Shown: piece by piece, positions 8,536-17,638 of the stretch | Layout: every line of letters starts with the position of its first letter | Position numbering within the stretch: the stretch's first letter is position 1 | Assembly: GCF_030812915.1 (NCBI RefSeq) | Contig: NZ_JAUSTQ010000007.1 | Location: 1-64,000, forward strand | Origin: Alkalibacillus salilacus | GTDB taxonomy: Bacteria > Bacillota > Bacilli > Bacillales > Alkalibacillaceae | Direction: 5' to 3' | DNA length: 64,000 bases | Translations under genes and position numbers: made by a program | The notes under the pieces: model-generated | Told to the model about the DNA's origin: nothing | What the model saw: the letters and a program-made list of their open reading frames with translations, nothing else | Databases searched by the model: none

Positions 8536-8661
8536 TTAGTTTTCTCCAGTTACTTTTTGATCATGTCGAATTGTTAGTATAAGCATTACAATACTAAAGG
8601 CCATAGAAATCAATGTGCTAGTTATGAGTAGTCCTGTAATTAAATTGAGCTTTTTATCCAA
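8536..8661 (-). CDS. small single-pass membrane protein (41 aa)
   Basis: Short reading frame beginning MDKKLNLITG and continuing with a hydrophobic helix of about 22 residues (LITSTLISMAFSIVMLIL) and a charged tail TIRHDQKVTGEN. A strong AAGGAGTG ribosome binding site lies eight bases before the TTG start. No homologue is recognised. It sits alone between the DUF3231 gene and the zinc regulator, so the context gives no role. The codon pattern, RBS and membrane-like profile argue for a real gene. Confidence 0.6.
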   Translation of the reverse strand: MDKKLNLITGLLITSTLISMAFSIVMLILTIRHDQKVTGEN

Positions 8662-8931
8662 AATAATATCACTCCTTCTATCTATTTGCGATTAGTTTTG
8701 TCTGGTAATAAGAAATTTATTACTAGAAATGGACATATTTTGGGCAGCGTTATTGAGCATTGTATTTAAATGAACTTGCTCTAATTGTGGCTTTTTAGTT
8801 GGTTATCGATTTACATTGCTACTTTTTCAATAACGTTTTCATAATCATCCTTATAAGTCTTATCATAATGACCAAACCAGTATATCAAATCTGTTGGCAT
8901 CTAGAGGATTTATTATGTATAAAACCGATTT
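8662..8931. other. intergenic stretch, no gene seen
   Basis: AT-rich. Contains the short inverted repeat GTAATAA/TTATTAC near 8705-8725 and presumably the promoter of the small membrane protein. No reading frame with a plausible ribosome binding site is visible. Confidence 0.4.
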
Positions 8932-8982
8932 TTGACATCTTAGCACCTATTATATTACTATATGAACATATACTGTTATAAT
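8932..8982 (+). promoter_or_regulatory. promoter and candidate CzrA operator
   Basis: TTGACA (8932-8937) and TACTAT (8956-8961) are spaced 18 bp apart and form a sigma-A-like promoter. Overlapping the -10 is the imperfect palindrome ATATGAACATATACTGTTATAAT (8960-8982, given here as one site; half-sites ATATGAACA and TGTTATAAT), resembling SmtB/ArsR-family operators. This placement fits autorepression relieved by zinc. Confidence 0.6.
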
Positions 8983-9007
8983 AATTATAAATAATAGGGT
9001 GGTCCTT

Positions 9008-9331
9008 ATGACAGATGAGCACAATATAAATATTAATCATAAAGATTTGGATGAAGAGACCCTTTTTGTGGTATCACAAACGTTTAAAGCGCTTGGTGAT
9101 CCGACCCGAATTCAAATTCTTCATTTACTCTTTGACAGGGAATACTCTGTGAACGGTATAGCGCAAGCTTTAGAACTCAGGCAATCAGCAGTGTCACATC
9201 AACTTCGATTTTTAAAAAATTTACGCTTAGTTAAATATCGACGTGAAGGCACAACGCTTTATTATTCGCATGATGATGAACATGTGATGAAAATGTTAGA
9301 ACAAACGATTGAACACGCTAATCATAATTAA
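9008..9331 (+). CDS. czrA: zinc-responsive ArsR-family repressor (CzrA type)
   Basis: Winged-helix ArsR/SmtB repressor (107 residues) that leaves DNA when zinc or cobalt binds. The HTH region includes [13 protein letters not shown] and [11 protein letters not shown]. The last helix holds the alpha-5 metal site pattern D-x-H...H-x-x-H (DEH, then HANH), exactly that of CzrA sensors. ATG at 9008 is preferred because AGGGTGG lies five bases upstream; an in-frame GTG at 8999 overlaps that site. It is the first gene of a cassette with a zinc exporter and a ZIP transporter, and has a dead copy at 6202-6514. Confidence 0.9.
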   Translation: MTDEHNININHKDLDEETLFVVSQTFKALGDPTRIQILHLLFDREYSVNGIAQALELRQSAVSHQLRFLKNLRLVKYRREGTTLYYSHDDEHVMKMLEQTIEHANHN

Positions 9332-9364
9332 GTTCGTCCGACTGTTTAAGCTGGAGGTATTGAA

Positions 9365-10306
9365 ATGGGACACGATCATAATCACACACACGGTGCCAAT
9401 AAAAAGGCTTTATTAATTAGTTTCTTGATCACGACTGGGTTTATGATTGTAGAAGCAATCGGTGGCTTCATCACCAATAGTCTCGCTTTATTATCTGACG
9501 CTGGTCATATGTTGAGTGATTCTGTATCACTCGGTGTTGGCTTATTGGCGTTTACTTTTGGTGAAAAAGTTGCCGATTATAGTAAGACGTTTGGTTATAA
9601 ACGGTTTGAAATATTAGCGGCTGTATTTAATGGTGTAACGTTAGTGTTGATTGCGTTTTATATTTTTTATGAAGCTTATGGACGCTTTCTAAATCCACCT
9701 GAAGTCGCATCAACAGGTATGCTAATCATTGCGATTACTGGTTTATTAGTTAATATATTAGTCGCTTGGATTTTGATGAAGCAAGGTGACACGGAAGAAA
9801 ACTTAAACCTACGAGCGGCATTTCTTCATGTATTAGGGGATTTATTAGGTTCTGTAGGAGCTATCATGGCTGCGCTATTAATCATTTTCTTTGATTGGGG
9901 CTGGGCAGATCCTATTGCGAGTGTGATCGTTGCTATCTTGGTTTTAATAAGTGGCATAAGAGTGACACGTGAATCGGTCCATGTCCTAATGGAAGGGAAA
10001 CCTAAAAATGTTGATTTAGATGAAGTGGTTAAGACGATTAAACGGATCGATGGTGTTCAAAACATTCACGACTTACATGTTTGGAGTATAACAAGTGGTC
10101 AAAACGCATTGTCCTGTCATGTCGTTGTGGAAGGTGATTTATCGATTAGTGAATGCCAATCACTACTTCGACAAATCGAACGTCATTTAGAACAGCAAAA
10201 TATCGGTCACGTGACTATTCAGTTAGAAAATGATGGTCACCCGCATGGTGATTCGTTAATGTGTCAACTTGATACAGAAAGTCATCATAATCACGATCAT
10301 CATTAA
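9365..10306 (+). CDS. czcD: cation diffusion facilitator zinc exporter CzcD
   Basis: Proton/zinc antiporter of the CDF family (313 residues) that removes Zn(II), Co(II) or Cd(II) from the cytoplasm. Six membrane helices are predicted. The membrane metal site is visible as D45 and H48 in helix 2 (SDAGHMLSD, plus D52) and H155/D159 in helix 5 (HVLGD). Both termini are histidine rich (HDHNHTH; HHNHDHH), followed by the usual C-terminal cytoplasmic ferredoxin-like domain with HDLHVWS. GGAGGT precedes the ATG. It starts 33 bp after czrA and should be derepressed by zinc. Confidence 0.93.
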   Translation: MGHDHNHTHGANKKALLISFLITTGFMIVEAIGGFITNSLALLSDAGHMLSDSVSLGVGLLAFTFGEKVADYSKTFGYKRFEILAAVFNGVTLVLIAFYIFYEAYGRFLNPPEVASTGMLIIAITGLLVNILVAWILMKQGDTEENLNLRAAFLHVLGDLLGSVGAIMAALLIIFFDWGWADPIASVIVAILVLISGIRVTRESVHVLMEGKPKNVDLDEVVKTIKRIDGVQNIHDLHVWSITSGQNALSCHVVVEGDLSISECQSLLRQIERHLEQQNIGHVTIQLENDGHPHGDSLMCQLDTESHHNHDHH

Positions 10307-10336
10307 AGGATAGATGAGGTTTTGGAGTGAATAAAA

Positions 10337-11152
10337 ATGTTTGATTTATTTATGTCGTTAGGCCCAGCAATGCAGGCATTAATTGCAACGTTATTTACGT
10401 GGGGGATGACTGCTTTAGGGGCTGCGCTTGTATTTACTAAGAAAACAATGAGTCAAAAATTGCTCGACGGCATGTTAGGTTTTGCTGGGGGTGTCATGAT
10501 TGCTGCTAGTTTTTGGTCGTTATTGGCACCTGCTATTGATATGGCTGAATCCGATGCTTTGCCAGCATGGATAGCTGCTGCGTCAGGTTTTTTAATGGGT
10601 GCTTTGTTTCTTTGGGGGATTAATAAATTGATCCCACATTTGCATCCTAATACATCAATGACAGATGCAGAAGGCTTGAATCCTACTAAAAGAAAGCGAA
10701 GTACTTTGTTAATTTTAGCGATTACCCTTCATAATATTCCAGAAGGTTTAGCGATTGGAGTGTCGTTTGGGGCTGTTGCAGGTGGTTTTGACTCCACATC
10801 ACTTGCAGGTGCTGTGACGTTAGCACTCGGAATCGGAATTCAGAACTTTCCAGAAGGAACAGCTGTCTCTATGCCGCTTCGAAGAGAAGGAATGTCACGC
10901 CGGAGAAGTTTTATGTATGGACAATTTTCCGGTATGGTAGAGCCGATCTCAGCTGTAGTCGGTGTTTTAGCGGTATCGATTATGGAACCATTATTACCGT
11001 TCGCTCTTAGTTCTGCAGCAGGTGCGATGATTTTCGTCGTCGCTGAAGAAGTGATTCCTGGATCCCATGAAAATGGACATAAAGATTTAGCGTCATTGAG
11101 TTTGATTGTCGGTTTTACGATTATGATGAAGTTAGATGTGGCACTTGGTTAG
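10337..11152 (+). CDS. ZIP-family metal transporter
   Basis: ZIP (GufA/ZupT-like) transporter of 271 residues with about eight membrane helices. Metal-site motifs are [11 protein letters not shown] (H132, E136) in helix 4 and [11 protein letters not shown] (N170, E173) in helix 5. ZIP proteins normally carry zinc or other divalent metals into the cytoplasm. It lies 30 bp after czcD and appears to be part of the zinc-regulated transcript, which is odd since CzcD exports the same metal. The true direction or metal (manganese, iron) cannot be read from sequence. Confidence 0.85.
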   Translation: MFDLFMSLGPAMQALIATLFTWGMTALGAALVFTKKTMSQKLLDGMLGFAGGVMIAASFWSLLAPAIDMAESDALPAWIAAASGFLMGALFLWGINKLIPHLHPNTSMTDAEGLNPTKRKRSTLLILAITLHNIPEGLAIGVSFGAVAGGFDSTSLAGAVTLALGIGIQNFPEGTAVSMPLRREGMSRRRSFMYGQFSGMVEPISAVVGVLAVSIMEPLLPFALSSAAGAMIFVVAEEVIPGSHENGHKDLASLSLIVGFTIMMKLDVALG

Positions 11153-11302
11153 TGAAGGGTTAGATAAAAAACAAACTTTATAAATATATGGTTGATTAAT
11201 TATTCGGTTTTTGTTAAATTATAATTGTTAGTTGAAATAAAAAATGTTTTTCAACTTCAATTAACGAACTTTTAATAATTAAATAATGGTTCGATCTATA
11301 TG
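11153..11302. other. intergenic, weak hairpin after ZIP gene
   Basis: Contains the inverted repeat AGTTGAA/TTCAACT around 11230-11260 that may end the zinc transcript, and the promoter for the guanine riboswitch transcript, not confidently located. Confidence 0.35.
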
Positions 11303-11374
11303 TTTTTCATATAATAGCGGGGATATGGCCTGCGAGTTTCTACCAGTTTACCGTAAATAAACTGACTATGAAAA
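11303..11374 (+). promoter_or_regulatory. purine riboswitch, guanine class
   Basis: The aptamer has P1 TTTTCATA/TATGAAAA, P2 GCGGG/CCTGC capped by GATATGG, J2/3 GAGTTTCTACC, P3 AGTTTA/TAAACT capped by CCGTAAA, and J3/1 GACTATG. These match the xpt guanine aptamer at nearly all conserved positions. The specificity base is C (11366), which selects guanine/hypoxanthine rather than adenine. A strong terminator follows at 11429, so ligand binding is expected to switch the operon off. Confidence 0.95.
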
Positions 11375-11428
11375 GCAGTACAAGATGTAGTCTATCTATG
11401 TTGATTCGTGGACAAGTGTAGGTTATAC

Positions 11429-11480
11429 AGCTCGTCGTACATGCTTTTCAGAAGAAAAGTATGTGTGGCGAGCTTTTTTA
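11429..11480 (+). terminator. terminator of the guanine riboswitch
   Basis: Long stem AGCTCGTCGTACATGCTTTT / AGAAAAGTATGTGTGGCGAGCT with few mismatches, then TTTTTTA. Lies between aptamer and the permease ribosome binding site. Confidence 0.9.
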
Positions 11481-11514
11481 TTAAGATTAGAAGTCAAGAA
11501 GGGATGGGGTTTAT

Positions 11515-12876
11515 TTGGAACAAATAAATGAAAAGAATGATGCGGTATCTAATCATGAAAGAGAAGAGGCTACTTCTACAGGAAAATCGTTATTTCTCGG
11601 GTTGCAACATGTTTTGGCAATGGATTTGTTTATTCCTCCTATCATTTTAGCGGGGTTATTGTCGTTATCAGTAGGTGATACAGCATTATTAATTCAAATG
11701 ACATTCTTAGCGTGTGGGATTGCAACGTTAATTCAGGCAGGGTTTGCGATGAAATTACCCGTCATGCAAGGACCATCATTTGTGCCACTAAGTGCATTAG
11801 CTGCTATAGGTTCCACATCAGGTATGGGAGTGATGATTGGAAGTCTGATGCCAGGTGCTTTATTGATCGCCTTATTAGGTAAACCTTTAAAGCTGTTTAG
11901 TAAAGTAGTTATGAAATTTATTCCGCCGATTGTGGCAGGTACTGTGATTGTTGTTGTTGGCATTTCATTAATGCCGAGTGCGATTGATTCGATTTACAAT
12001 GCGGAAGGCAGTTTTAACGTTAATTTCTTTATTGCCTTTTTAACAGCAGCAGTATTAATTGGAAGTATGTATATCGGTGAAAAAAAAGCTTCACGGTTTA
12101 AATTTATAAAATTAATATCGGTTATTTTATCGCTTGGAATTGGAACCATCACTGCTTCATTCTTCGGATTAGTCGACTTCTCCTCAGTTGCTTCATCATC
12201 ATGGTTCGCATTGCCAAGCGTATTCGCCTTAGGAACGCCTACGTTTGAATTGGATGCGATACTAATTATGATGCTGATATACGTGATTGTCGTCATTGAA
12301 ACAACTGGCACATGGTTTACTGTCAGTGAAGTCTCAGATCATGAGTTAGATAATAAACGCCTAAATGGTGGTGCGTTTGGTGAAGGGTTAGGTTGTTTCA
12401 TCGGGTCTTTCTTTGGTGGTACACCAGTGACGGGTTACTCATCTAATGCTGGCATTATTGCGATTACAGGTGTTCGTAATCGTAAACCAATTCTAGCAGG
12501 TGGTATGATTTTAGTTGCTCTAGGTATGATGCCGAAATTTATGAATGTGATCGCTAGTATACCAGGGGTTGTGATTAATGGTGTGTTCGCAATATTATGT
12601 GTAGTGATTATGATGAACGGCTTTAAAGTGATTAAAAACTCGCCATTTACTGAACGGAATATGATTGTGATTGGTGTGCCAGTGATGATGGCCATGTTTG
12701 CGGTGCTTATACCAGCTGAGGTGTCGAATTCGCTTCCGAATATCGTTATGTATATTGTATCGTCTGGTACGGCAGTTGGCGCTATTAGTGCACTTGTTTT
12801 AAATATTGTCTTACCAGAAAAATCGGATGATCAAGTTATGACAACAGAAAGGGAGATGAATTATGCAGCAAGATAA
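11515..12876 (+). CDS. NCS2-family nucleobase:cation symporter
   Basis: Xanthine/uracil permease family (NCS2) transporter of 453 residues with about 12-14 membrane helices. Family signatures include GLQHVLAMDLFIPPII near the N-terminus, PVMQGPSFVPL, and the substrate-site region GEGLGCFIGSFFGGTPVTGYSSNAG. The TTG start at 11515 has GATGGGG five bases upstream. The guanine-class riboswitch points to a purine substrate such as guanine, hypoxanthine, xanthine or urate. The 3' end overlaps the start of the Rieske oxygenase gene by 14 bp, implying translational coupling. Confidence 0.9.
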   Translation: MEQINEKNDAVSNHEREEATSTGKSLFLGLQHVLAMDLFIPPIILAGLLSLSVGDTALLIQMTFLACGIATLIQAGFAMKLPVMQGPSFVPLSALAAIGSTSGMGVMIGSLMPGALLIALLGKPLKLFSKVVMKFIPPIVAGTVIVVVGISLMPSAIDSIYNAEGSFNVNFFIAFLTAAVLIGSMYIGEKKASRFKFIKLISVILSLGIGTITASFFGLVDFSSVASSSWFALPSVFALGTPTFELDAILIMMLIYVIVVIETTGTWFTVSEVSDHELDNKRLNGGAFGEGLGCFIGSFFGGTPVTGYSSNAGIIAITGVRNRKPILAGGMILVALGMMPKFMNVIASIPGVVINGVFAILCVVIMMNGFKVIKNSPFTERNMIVIGVPVMMAMFAVLIPAEVSNSLPNIVMYIVSSGTAVGAISALVLNIVLPEKSDDQVMTTEREMNYAAR

Positions 12877-13855
12877 ATTATGGAATCAATGGCATCCTGT
12901 TTGTAAAGTGGATGAGGTGACAGATGAACCGAAACAAGTCCATGTATTAGGCGAACCTGTTGTGTTATTTCGTAATGAGAAAGGTGTGCATGCCTTTAAA
13001 GATTTGTGCGTCCATAGAGGGGCTTCATTATCATTAGGCAGTGTTGTCGATGGCCGTTTGGTGTGTGCCTATCATGCGTGGGAATATGAATCAACTGGCG
13101 CTTGCGTCAAAATTCCAGCACTCCCGTGTGAGCGTCCAATTCCTAAGAAAGCAAAAGCTGTCGTCTATCATTGCCGGACACACTTAGGACTTGTTTGGGT
13201 CTGCTTAGGCGATACACCAGAGGCACTTGTGGACTTTCCTGAATTTGATTTAGAAGACCATCGTACGGTGATTTGTGGTCCTTATGATGTAAAAGCGAAT
13301 GCGCCAAGAATTATTGAAAATTTCCTTGATGTGTCTCATTTGATGTTTGTTCATGAAGGGATGTTAGGTGATGCTGATCATGCTGAAGTCGTTGATTATG
13401 ACGTGAATTTTGTGGATGGTCGATTTATCACGAGTAAGATTCCTGTTTACCAACCAGATGCTGATGGTCGTGGTCAAGGTGGTTATACAGATTATGTTTA
13501 TGAGATATTAACCCCAACGGTTGCTCGGTTTACGAAAACAACTGAAGGCATGGATGAGGCACTGACGATTTTTACAGCTGTAAACCAATTAGATGATGAA
13601 CAATGCCAAGTATTTATGTTGTTAACGCGAAATTATGAACTGGACCAACCAGATGAGCCTTACCGTGAGTTTCAAGATACGATTTTTTATCAGGATTTAG
13701 ACATTGTTGAAAGCCAAAAGCCGGAATTGCTCCCATTAGATTTACAAGCTGAAATGCACTTGAAATCAGATGCATTAACAATTGCTTACCGTCGTTGGTT
13801 AGATGAGTTGGGAATTGAAAATGGTACGATTCCGAAGCATTTATCCCATTCATAA
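12863..13855 (+). CDS. Rieske non-heme iron oxygenase, alpha subunit
   Basis: A 330-residue ring-hydroxylating or O/N-demethylating oxygenase. The Rieske [2Fe-2S] domain has ligands C49, H51, C68 and H71 (CVHRGAS...CAYHAW). The catalytic domain has the mononuclear iron motif with N153, D156, H159 and H164 (ENFLDVSHLMFVHEG) and an Asp near residue 286. Size and motif resemble single-subunit oxygenases of the VanA and methylxanthine-demethylase type. No reductase component is encoded nearby, so electrons must come from a shared reductase. It is translated from AAGGGAGATG within the end of the permease gene, hence under the guanine riboswitch. A purine or purine-like substrate is inferred from this context only. 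Confidence 0.88.
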   Translation: MQQDKLWNQWHPVCKVDEVTDEPKQVHVLGEPVVLFRNEKGVHAFKDLCVHRGASLSLGSVVDGRLVCAYHAWEYESTGACVKIPALPCERPIPKKAKAVVYHCRTHLGLVWVCLGDTPEALVDFPEFDLEDHRTVICGPYDVKANAPRIIENFLDVSHLMFVHEGMLGDADHAEVVDYDVNFVDGRFITSKIPVYQPDADGRGQGGYTDYVYEILTPTVARFTKTTEGMDEALTIFTAVNQLDDEQCQVFMLLTRNYELDQPDEPYREFQDTIFYQDLDIVESQKPELLPLDLQAEMHLKSDALTIAYRRWLDELGIENGTIPKHLSHS

Positions 13856-13875
13856 AGAACTATAGGTTGTATTAT

Positions 13876-13917
13876 TCAAAAGAGCCAGAAGCTTATCATG
13901 CTTCTGGCTCTTTGAAT
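13876..13917 (+). terminator. terminator of the permease-oxygenase operon
   Basis: Stem AAAGAGCCAGAAGC/GCTTCTGGCTCTTT with a short loop; the flanking T-tract is short (TTTGAATA). Confidence 0.75.
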
Positions 13918-14079
13918 ACTGAAATCCTGTTATTTAAAAGAACTTCAATTCTTGTAATAAAGATTAACTTACATCGCTTGATTTATGCAGTCGTGATTTA
14001 AATCTTTTATTATTATTTGCTTTAAGTTGGGTAACACTAAGTTCAGTCTTATTTACAACGGATTGGAGTGCGTATTGGC

Positions 14080-15093
14080 ATGGCAGTAGACAATCAGAAT
14101 TTACGATTAACCGCTTCAGAGATCACGAACTTATGGACCGCTTATATGAACGATAGTGGTGCGATTTGTCAACTTAAATACTTTGAAGAAAAATGCGAAG
14201 ATACCGATATCAAGCCTATTATACAACATGCAATCGCATTATCGCAGTCACATCTCGACAAAATAACAGAGATTTTCAATGGAGATAATTACCCCGTTCC
14301 TTATGGTTTCAAAATTGAAGAGGATGTGGATCTGACAGCTGGGCGATTATTTTCAGATGTTTTTGTATTATACTATCTTGAACACTTAGGAATTCTAGGA
14401 TTAAATACGTACAGTATGAGCTTGCCTTATTCGCCTAGAGAAGATGTTCATACTTTTTTCAGTGAGTGTTTGGCAGAGTCTGATCAGTTATTAAAACAAG
14501 CAAAAGACGTGCTATTGGAAAAGGGTGTATATAATAAAGGCTCTTATCTTTCGACACCTGATGAAGTAGATTTCGTTAAAAAGCAGAATTTTTTAAGTGG
14601 TTATTTTGGGGATAAGCGACCTCTGACCGGCCCTGAAATTACAAATTTGAATGGAAATTATCAACGTAATGCATTAGGAACGGCTATGTTGATAGGATTT
14701 AGTCAGGTTGCTAATAAAAAGGAAGTTAGGGAATTTTGTGTGCGTGGTAAAGAAATTGCTCAAAAGCATTGTGACATATTTAGTTCCATTTTGAGCGAAA
14801 GTGATGTTAATGTGCCTTCATCATTTGAAACAGAAGTAACAGATGCTACCACATATGTTTTTTCAGATAAGCTTATGATGTATTATACAACAACATTAAT
14901 TGCAGTAGGTGTTGCTTATTATGGGGCAAGTATGTCCATGAGTCCAAGACGAGACCTAGTTGTTCAATATGATAGGTTACTTCATGAAATTTTGTTATAT
15001 GCAGAAGATGGAGCTGAGCTTATGATTAAGCATGGGTGGTTGGAAGAACCGCCAAGAGCACTAGATCGTGATGAGTTAGCTAAGAAGAAATAA
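14080..15093 (+). CDS. two-domain DUF3231 protein
   Basis: Second long DUF3231 paralogue (337 residues), the same length as the gene at 6679 and close to it in sequence: LTASEITNLWTAYM, DKRPLTGPEITNLNGNYQRN, ASMSMSPRRD and EEPPRALDRDELAKK. Two repeated ferritin-like halves. ATG at 14080 (MAVDNQ) is preferred: it aligns with its paralogues' starts and TTGGAGTG lies nine bases upstream, which overlaps the alternative GTG at 14068. Single-gene unit with its own terminator. Function unknown, spore-associated by family. Confidence 0.85.
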   Translation: MAVDNQNLRLTASEITNLWTAYMNDSGAICQLKYFEEKCEDTDIKPIIQHAIALSQSHLDKITEIFNGDNYPVPYGFKIEEDVDLTAGRLFSDVFVLYYLEHLGILGLNTYSMSLPYSPREDVHTFFSECLAESDQLLKQAKDVLLEKGVYNKGSYLSTPDEVDFVKKQNFLSGYFGDKRPLTGPEITNLNGNYQRNALGTAMLIGFSQVANKKEVREFCVRGKEIAQKHCDIFSSILSESDVNVPSSFETEVTDATTYVFSDKLMMYYTTTLIAVGVAYYGASMSMSPRRDLVVQYDRLLHEILLYAEDGAELMIKHGWLEEPPRALDRDELAKKK

Positions 15094-15175
15094 ATTCGAA
15101 ATGCAAGGATTTATTGCTAAGATCAGAATTAGGATTATTGCCTTTAGGTAAGATGTTGGGTTGTATTATTTAACC

Positions 15176-15226
15176 AATAAAAACGTGCTCGAAACGATAA
15201 GCTGTTTCGGGCACGTTTTTTATTGG
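15176..15226. terminator. bidirectional terminator
   Basis: Stem AAAAACGTGCTCGAAAC/GTTTCGGGCACGTTTTT, usable from both sides between the DUF3231 gene and the convergent EamA gene. Confidence 0.88.
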
Positions 15227-15249
15227 AATTATTCTCAGCGCTGCTCAAA

Positions 15250-16167
15250 CTAACTCGATTTAAATGTGATTTGTGATAGAACAATTCCTAATAAGATAAG
15301 TGCTGATCCTGTAGTTACACCGATCGTTAATTGCTCGTTCAGTAAAAGACTACTTAATATAAGTCCGAACATTGGAACTAACAATGTTGAAATCGTGGCT
15401 GTTACCATATCCACTGTATTCATGATGATATACCACACCGTGAAACAAAGTGCTGAGGCAAGTACTCCAGTAAATAATATGTAGTAAAGACTGACGCTAT
15501 TTACATCAATTGGTTGACCACTTTCCATGATTAACGTCGCAATAAAAATGCCAAGTACACCGAATAACATTTGAAAGGCTGATGACTGGATTTTGGGTAA
15601 GTGTGACACATTTAATCGATAATAAATATTGGCAACAGCCCAAGATACTGCACTGATGATAATTAATATTTCACCAACTATGACTTCTAAGCTTTGGCCG
15701 AGCCATATGTCCCAACCTAAAATAGTAAGTAAACCAATCATCCCTGATAGGAGACCAGCTATTTTCCAACGCGTTAAATGTTCCCCTAGAAATTTCACCG
15801 CCAATAAACTGCTCCATAATGGCATGGAATATAGTAAGACAGAAGATTTTCCTGCATCCACAAACATTAATGCAAACATGACAAGTGTGAAAACAATAGT
15901 CGTTTGTAATAAACCGATTAAGATCAAATGCTTGATATACCGTTTAGGTGGTAAACCTAATCGGATGATCCAAACCACGATTAAGAGTGTTAAAGCCCCT
16001 GTTCCGAACCGAAAAGATGAAAATGTAAACGGGCCCATGTAATTAAGTGATTGTTTCATCAGGACCCATGCATAACCCCATATCAAGGTGATTGTCAAAA
16101 TAAGCCCCCAGATGATGGCTTTGTTCTGAAGGATGGTTGGTTGATTGGTTTGTTCAAGCCTCTCCAT
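15250..16167 (-). CDS. EamA/DMT-family transporter
   Basis: Drug/metabolite transporter superfamily permease of 305 residues, with ten predicted membrane helices arranged as two EamA repeats (about 15-150 and 165-300). Typical segments are LIWGYAWVLMKQSL, FSSFRFG, and E-x-L near the ends of each repeat (FLGEHLT; LLNEQLT). Such proteins export amino acids or metabolites; the substrate cannot be read. TTGGAGG precedes the ATG. Monocistronic. Confidence 0.88.
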   Translation of the reverse strand: MERLEQTNQPTILQNKAIIWGLILTITLIWGYAWVLMKQSLNYMGPFTFSSFRFGTGALTLLIVVWIIRLGLPPKRYIKHLILIGLLQTTIVFTLVMFALMFVDAGKSSVLLYSMPLWSSLLAVKFLGEHLTRWKIAGLLSGMIGLLTILGWDIWLGQSLEVIVGEILIIISAVSWAVANIYYRLNVSHLPKIQSSAFQMLFGVLGIFIATLIMESGQPIDVNSVSLYYILFTGVLASALCFTVWYIIMNTVDMVTATISTLLVPMFGLILSSLLLNEQLTIGVTTGSALILLGIVLSQITFKSS

Positions 16168-16246
16168 GATGTGCCTCCAATAATAAAGTTACTTATTATG
16201 GTAACATAACATTGGACAGGTTGCTGATAGAAAGCGATTAAGTCCT

Positions 16247-17638
16247 TTAATAAGCTTGTTTTTGTGAATCGACATACATTTTCTGATAGACCTCTGATTC
16301 AGCCTTCAATCCTTTTTCAAGATAGGTTTTTGATAACCATTTTAACGGTTTCGAGTCATCTGGTCTTAATTCAGATGCCATGCTAAAGCATTCAAGTGCT
16401 TGATCCCACTGTTTGAAGTCGAAATATAACTCGCCTAATGTTTGAATATGGTCTAAGTCGTTATTCAAGGCATAGATACGGTCAAATTTAGCTAAGACAT
16501 TTGCGTTTGAATTCAACTCACGGAATGGCTCGAGCCACTTGTTAAGCTCATCTAAATCATAGTGACCGAGTAATTCACTGACGAAAGGATATAACAATCT
16601 GTCTGTATTGGATGAATTAAAATCGATTAATTTGATTAATATTCGTTGTAACCCCTGTGGGTGAGCAGTTAATTTGCGATCTGTTTGTCGAGTGATGATC
16701 TCTGTTAGTTGTTTTGCATCTTGAGCATTGAAATCAAGGTCATGTTTTAAAATGATGCTGGATATTTGGTTGAGGTGACCAAATTCAATACATTTTTTAA
16801 GTAAACGGTTTTGAAGGGGATTGAATGAATTGTAGCTAGCCAATTCATCATAAAGTTTTAATAAGTCTTCATCAGATAACGCATTAGGAAAGTTCTTTTC
16901 AAAGGTTTTTAAGATAGCTTCTGTAGGGGCGGTTTTTAATTGATGATATTGGAGCATTGATAATTCAATTATTCGGTCTTCAGCTTTAAGGTGATCCATG
17001 TAGTAATTGAAATATTGCTCAGGATCATTGAACATAATTTTTTCCGATTCAATAACATCCTGTTGGAACAGTTTTTCATTTTGGTCTTGGTACATCGTGA
17101 AATATTTTTTGAAAATACGATCGTTTATTAATGATTTAACAAAGCTGTGGTTAGGGGTGAAATCTTTCATAATTTGAATGGTTTGGTAAGCAGAAAATAG
17201 GTGGCCTTCGCGTCGGTCTTCATAAAACATAGATTTAAGATGGTCGAAAAGTTGTTGTTTTTTAATAAATGATTCAAACATGGTGAGGATGTAGGCTTGA
17301 TCATGCTTCGAGTATTTGTCGTTGAGTTTTCGAAGTAATTGCTGGTTATTAATCATTTTCATAGTAGGATTGGCGTCTAGAAAAGCTTTAATGAATGGAT
17401 GAGGCGCGTGATGGACGTGACCGTAGCTGAAGGCTTTTGCGATAAAGGAAAATCGTTTAAGAGTTGAGGTTGTTTTAGCAGTAATAAATTTTCCTTTGTA
17501 GAAAAATAAATAATATAATTGTTGTGTGCTGTCTATTGCTTCGATGATCTGCGCACGGGCATAATTCGTTAATCGTAACGCATCTAGTGTGACGGGTTGC
17601 TGTTTGTGATTGTAAATCGTTATGGGCTGTTCAGTCAT
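16247..17638 (-). CDS. hypothetical helical protein with C-terminal TPR
   Basis: A 463-residue soluble protein, almost wholly alpha-helical, not recognised as a named family. The C-terminal 90 residues contain tetratricopeptide-like repeats (LGELYFDFKQWDQALECFSM, KPLKWLSKTYLEKG). No signal peptide or membrane segment. AAGGAGGG precedes the ATG. TPRs suggest protein-protein interaction, but no partner is indicated by the neighbours, an EamA transporter downstream and a divergent hydrolase upstream. Confidence 0.75.
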   Translation of the reverse strand: MTEQPITIYNHKQQPVTLDALRLTNYARAQIIEAIDSTQQLYYLFFYKGKFITAKTTSTLKRFSFIAKAFSYGHVHHAPHPFIKAFLDANPTMKMINNQQLLRKLNDKYSKHDQAYILTMFESFIKKQQLFDHLKSMFYEDRREGHLFSAYQTIQIMKDFTPNHSFVKSLINDRIFKKYFTMYQDQNEKLFQQDVIESEKIMFNDPEQYFNYYMDHLKAEDRIIELSMLQYHQLKTAPTEAILKTFEKNFPNALSDEDLLKLYDELASYNSFNPLQNRLLKKCIEFGHLNQISSIILKHDLDFNAQDAKQLTEIITRQTDRKLTAHPQGLQRILIKLIDFNSSNTDRLLYPFVSELLGHYDLDELNKWLEPFRELNSNANVLAKFDRIYALNNDLDHIQTLGELYFDFKQWDQALECFSMASELRPDDSKPLKWLSKTYLEKGLKAESEVYQKMYVDSQKQAY

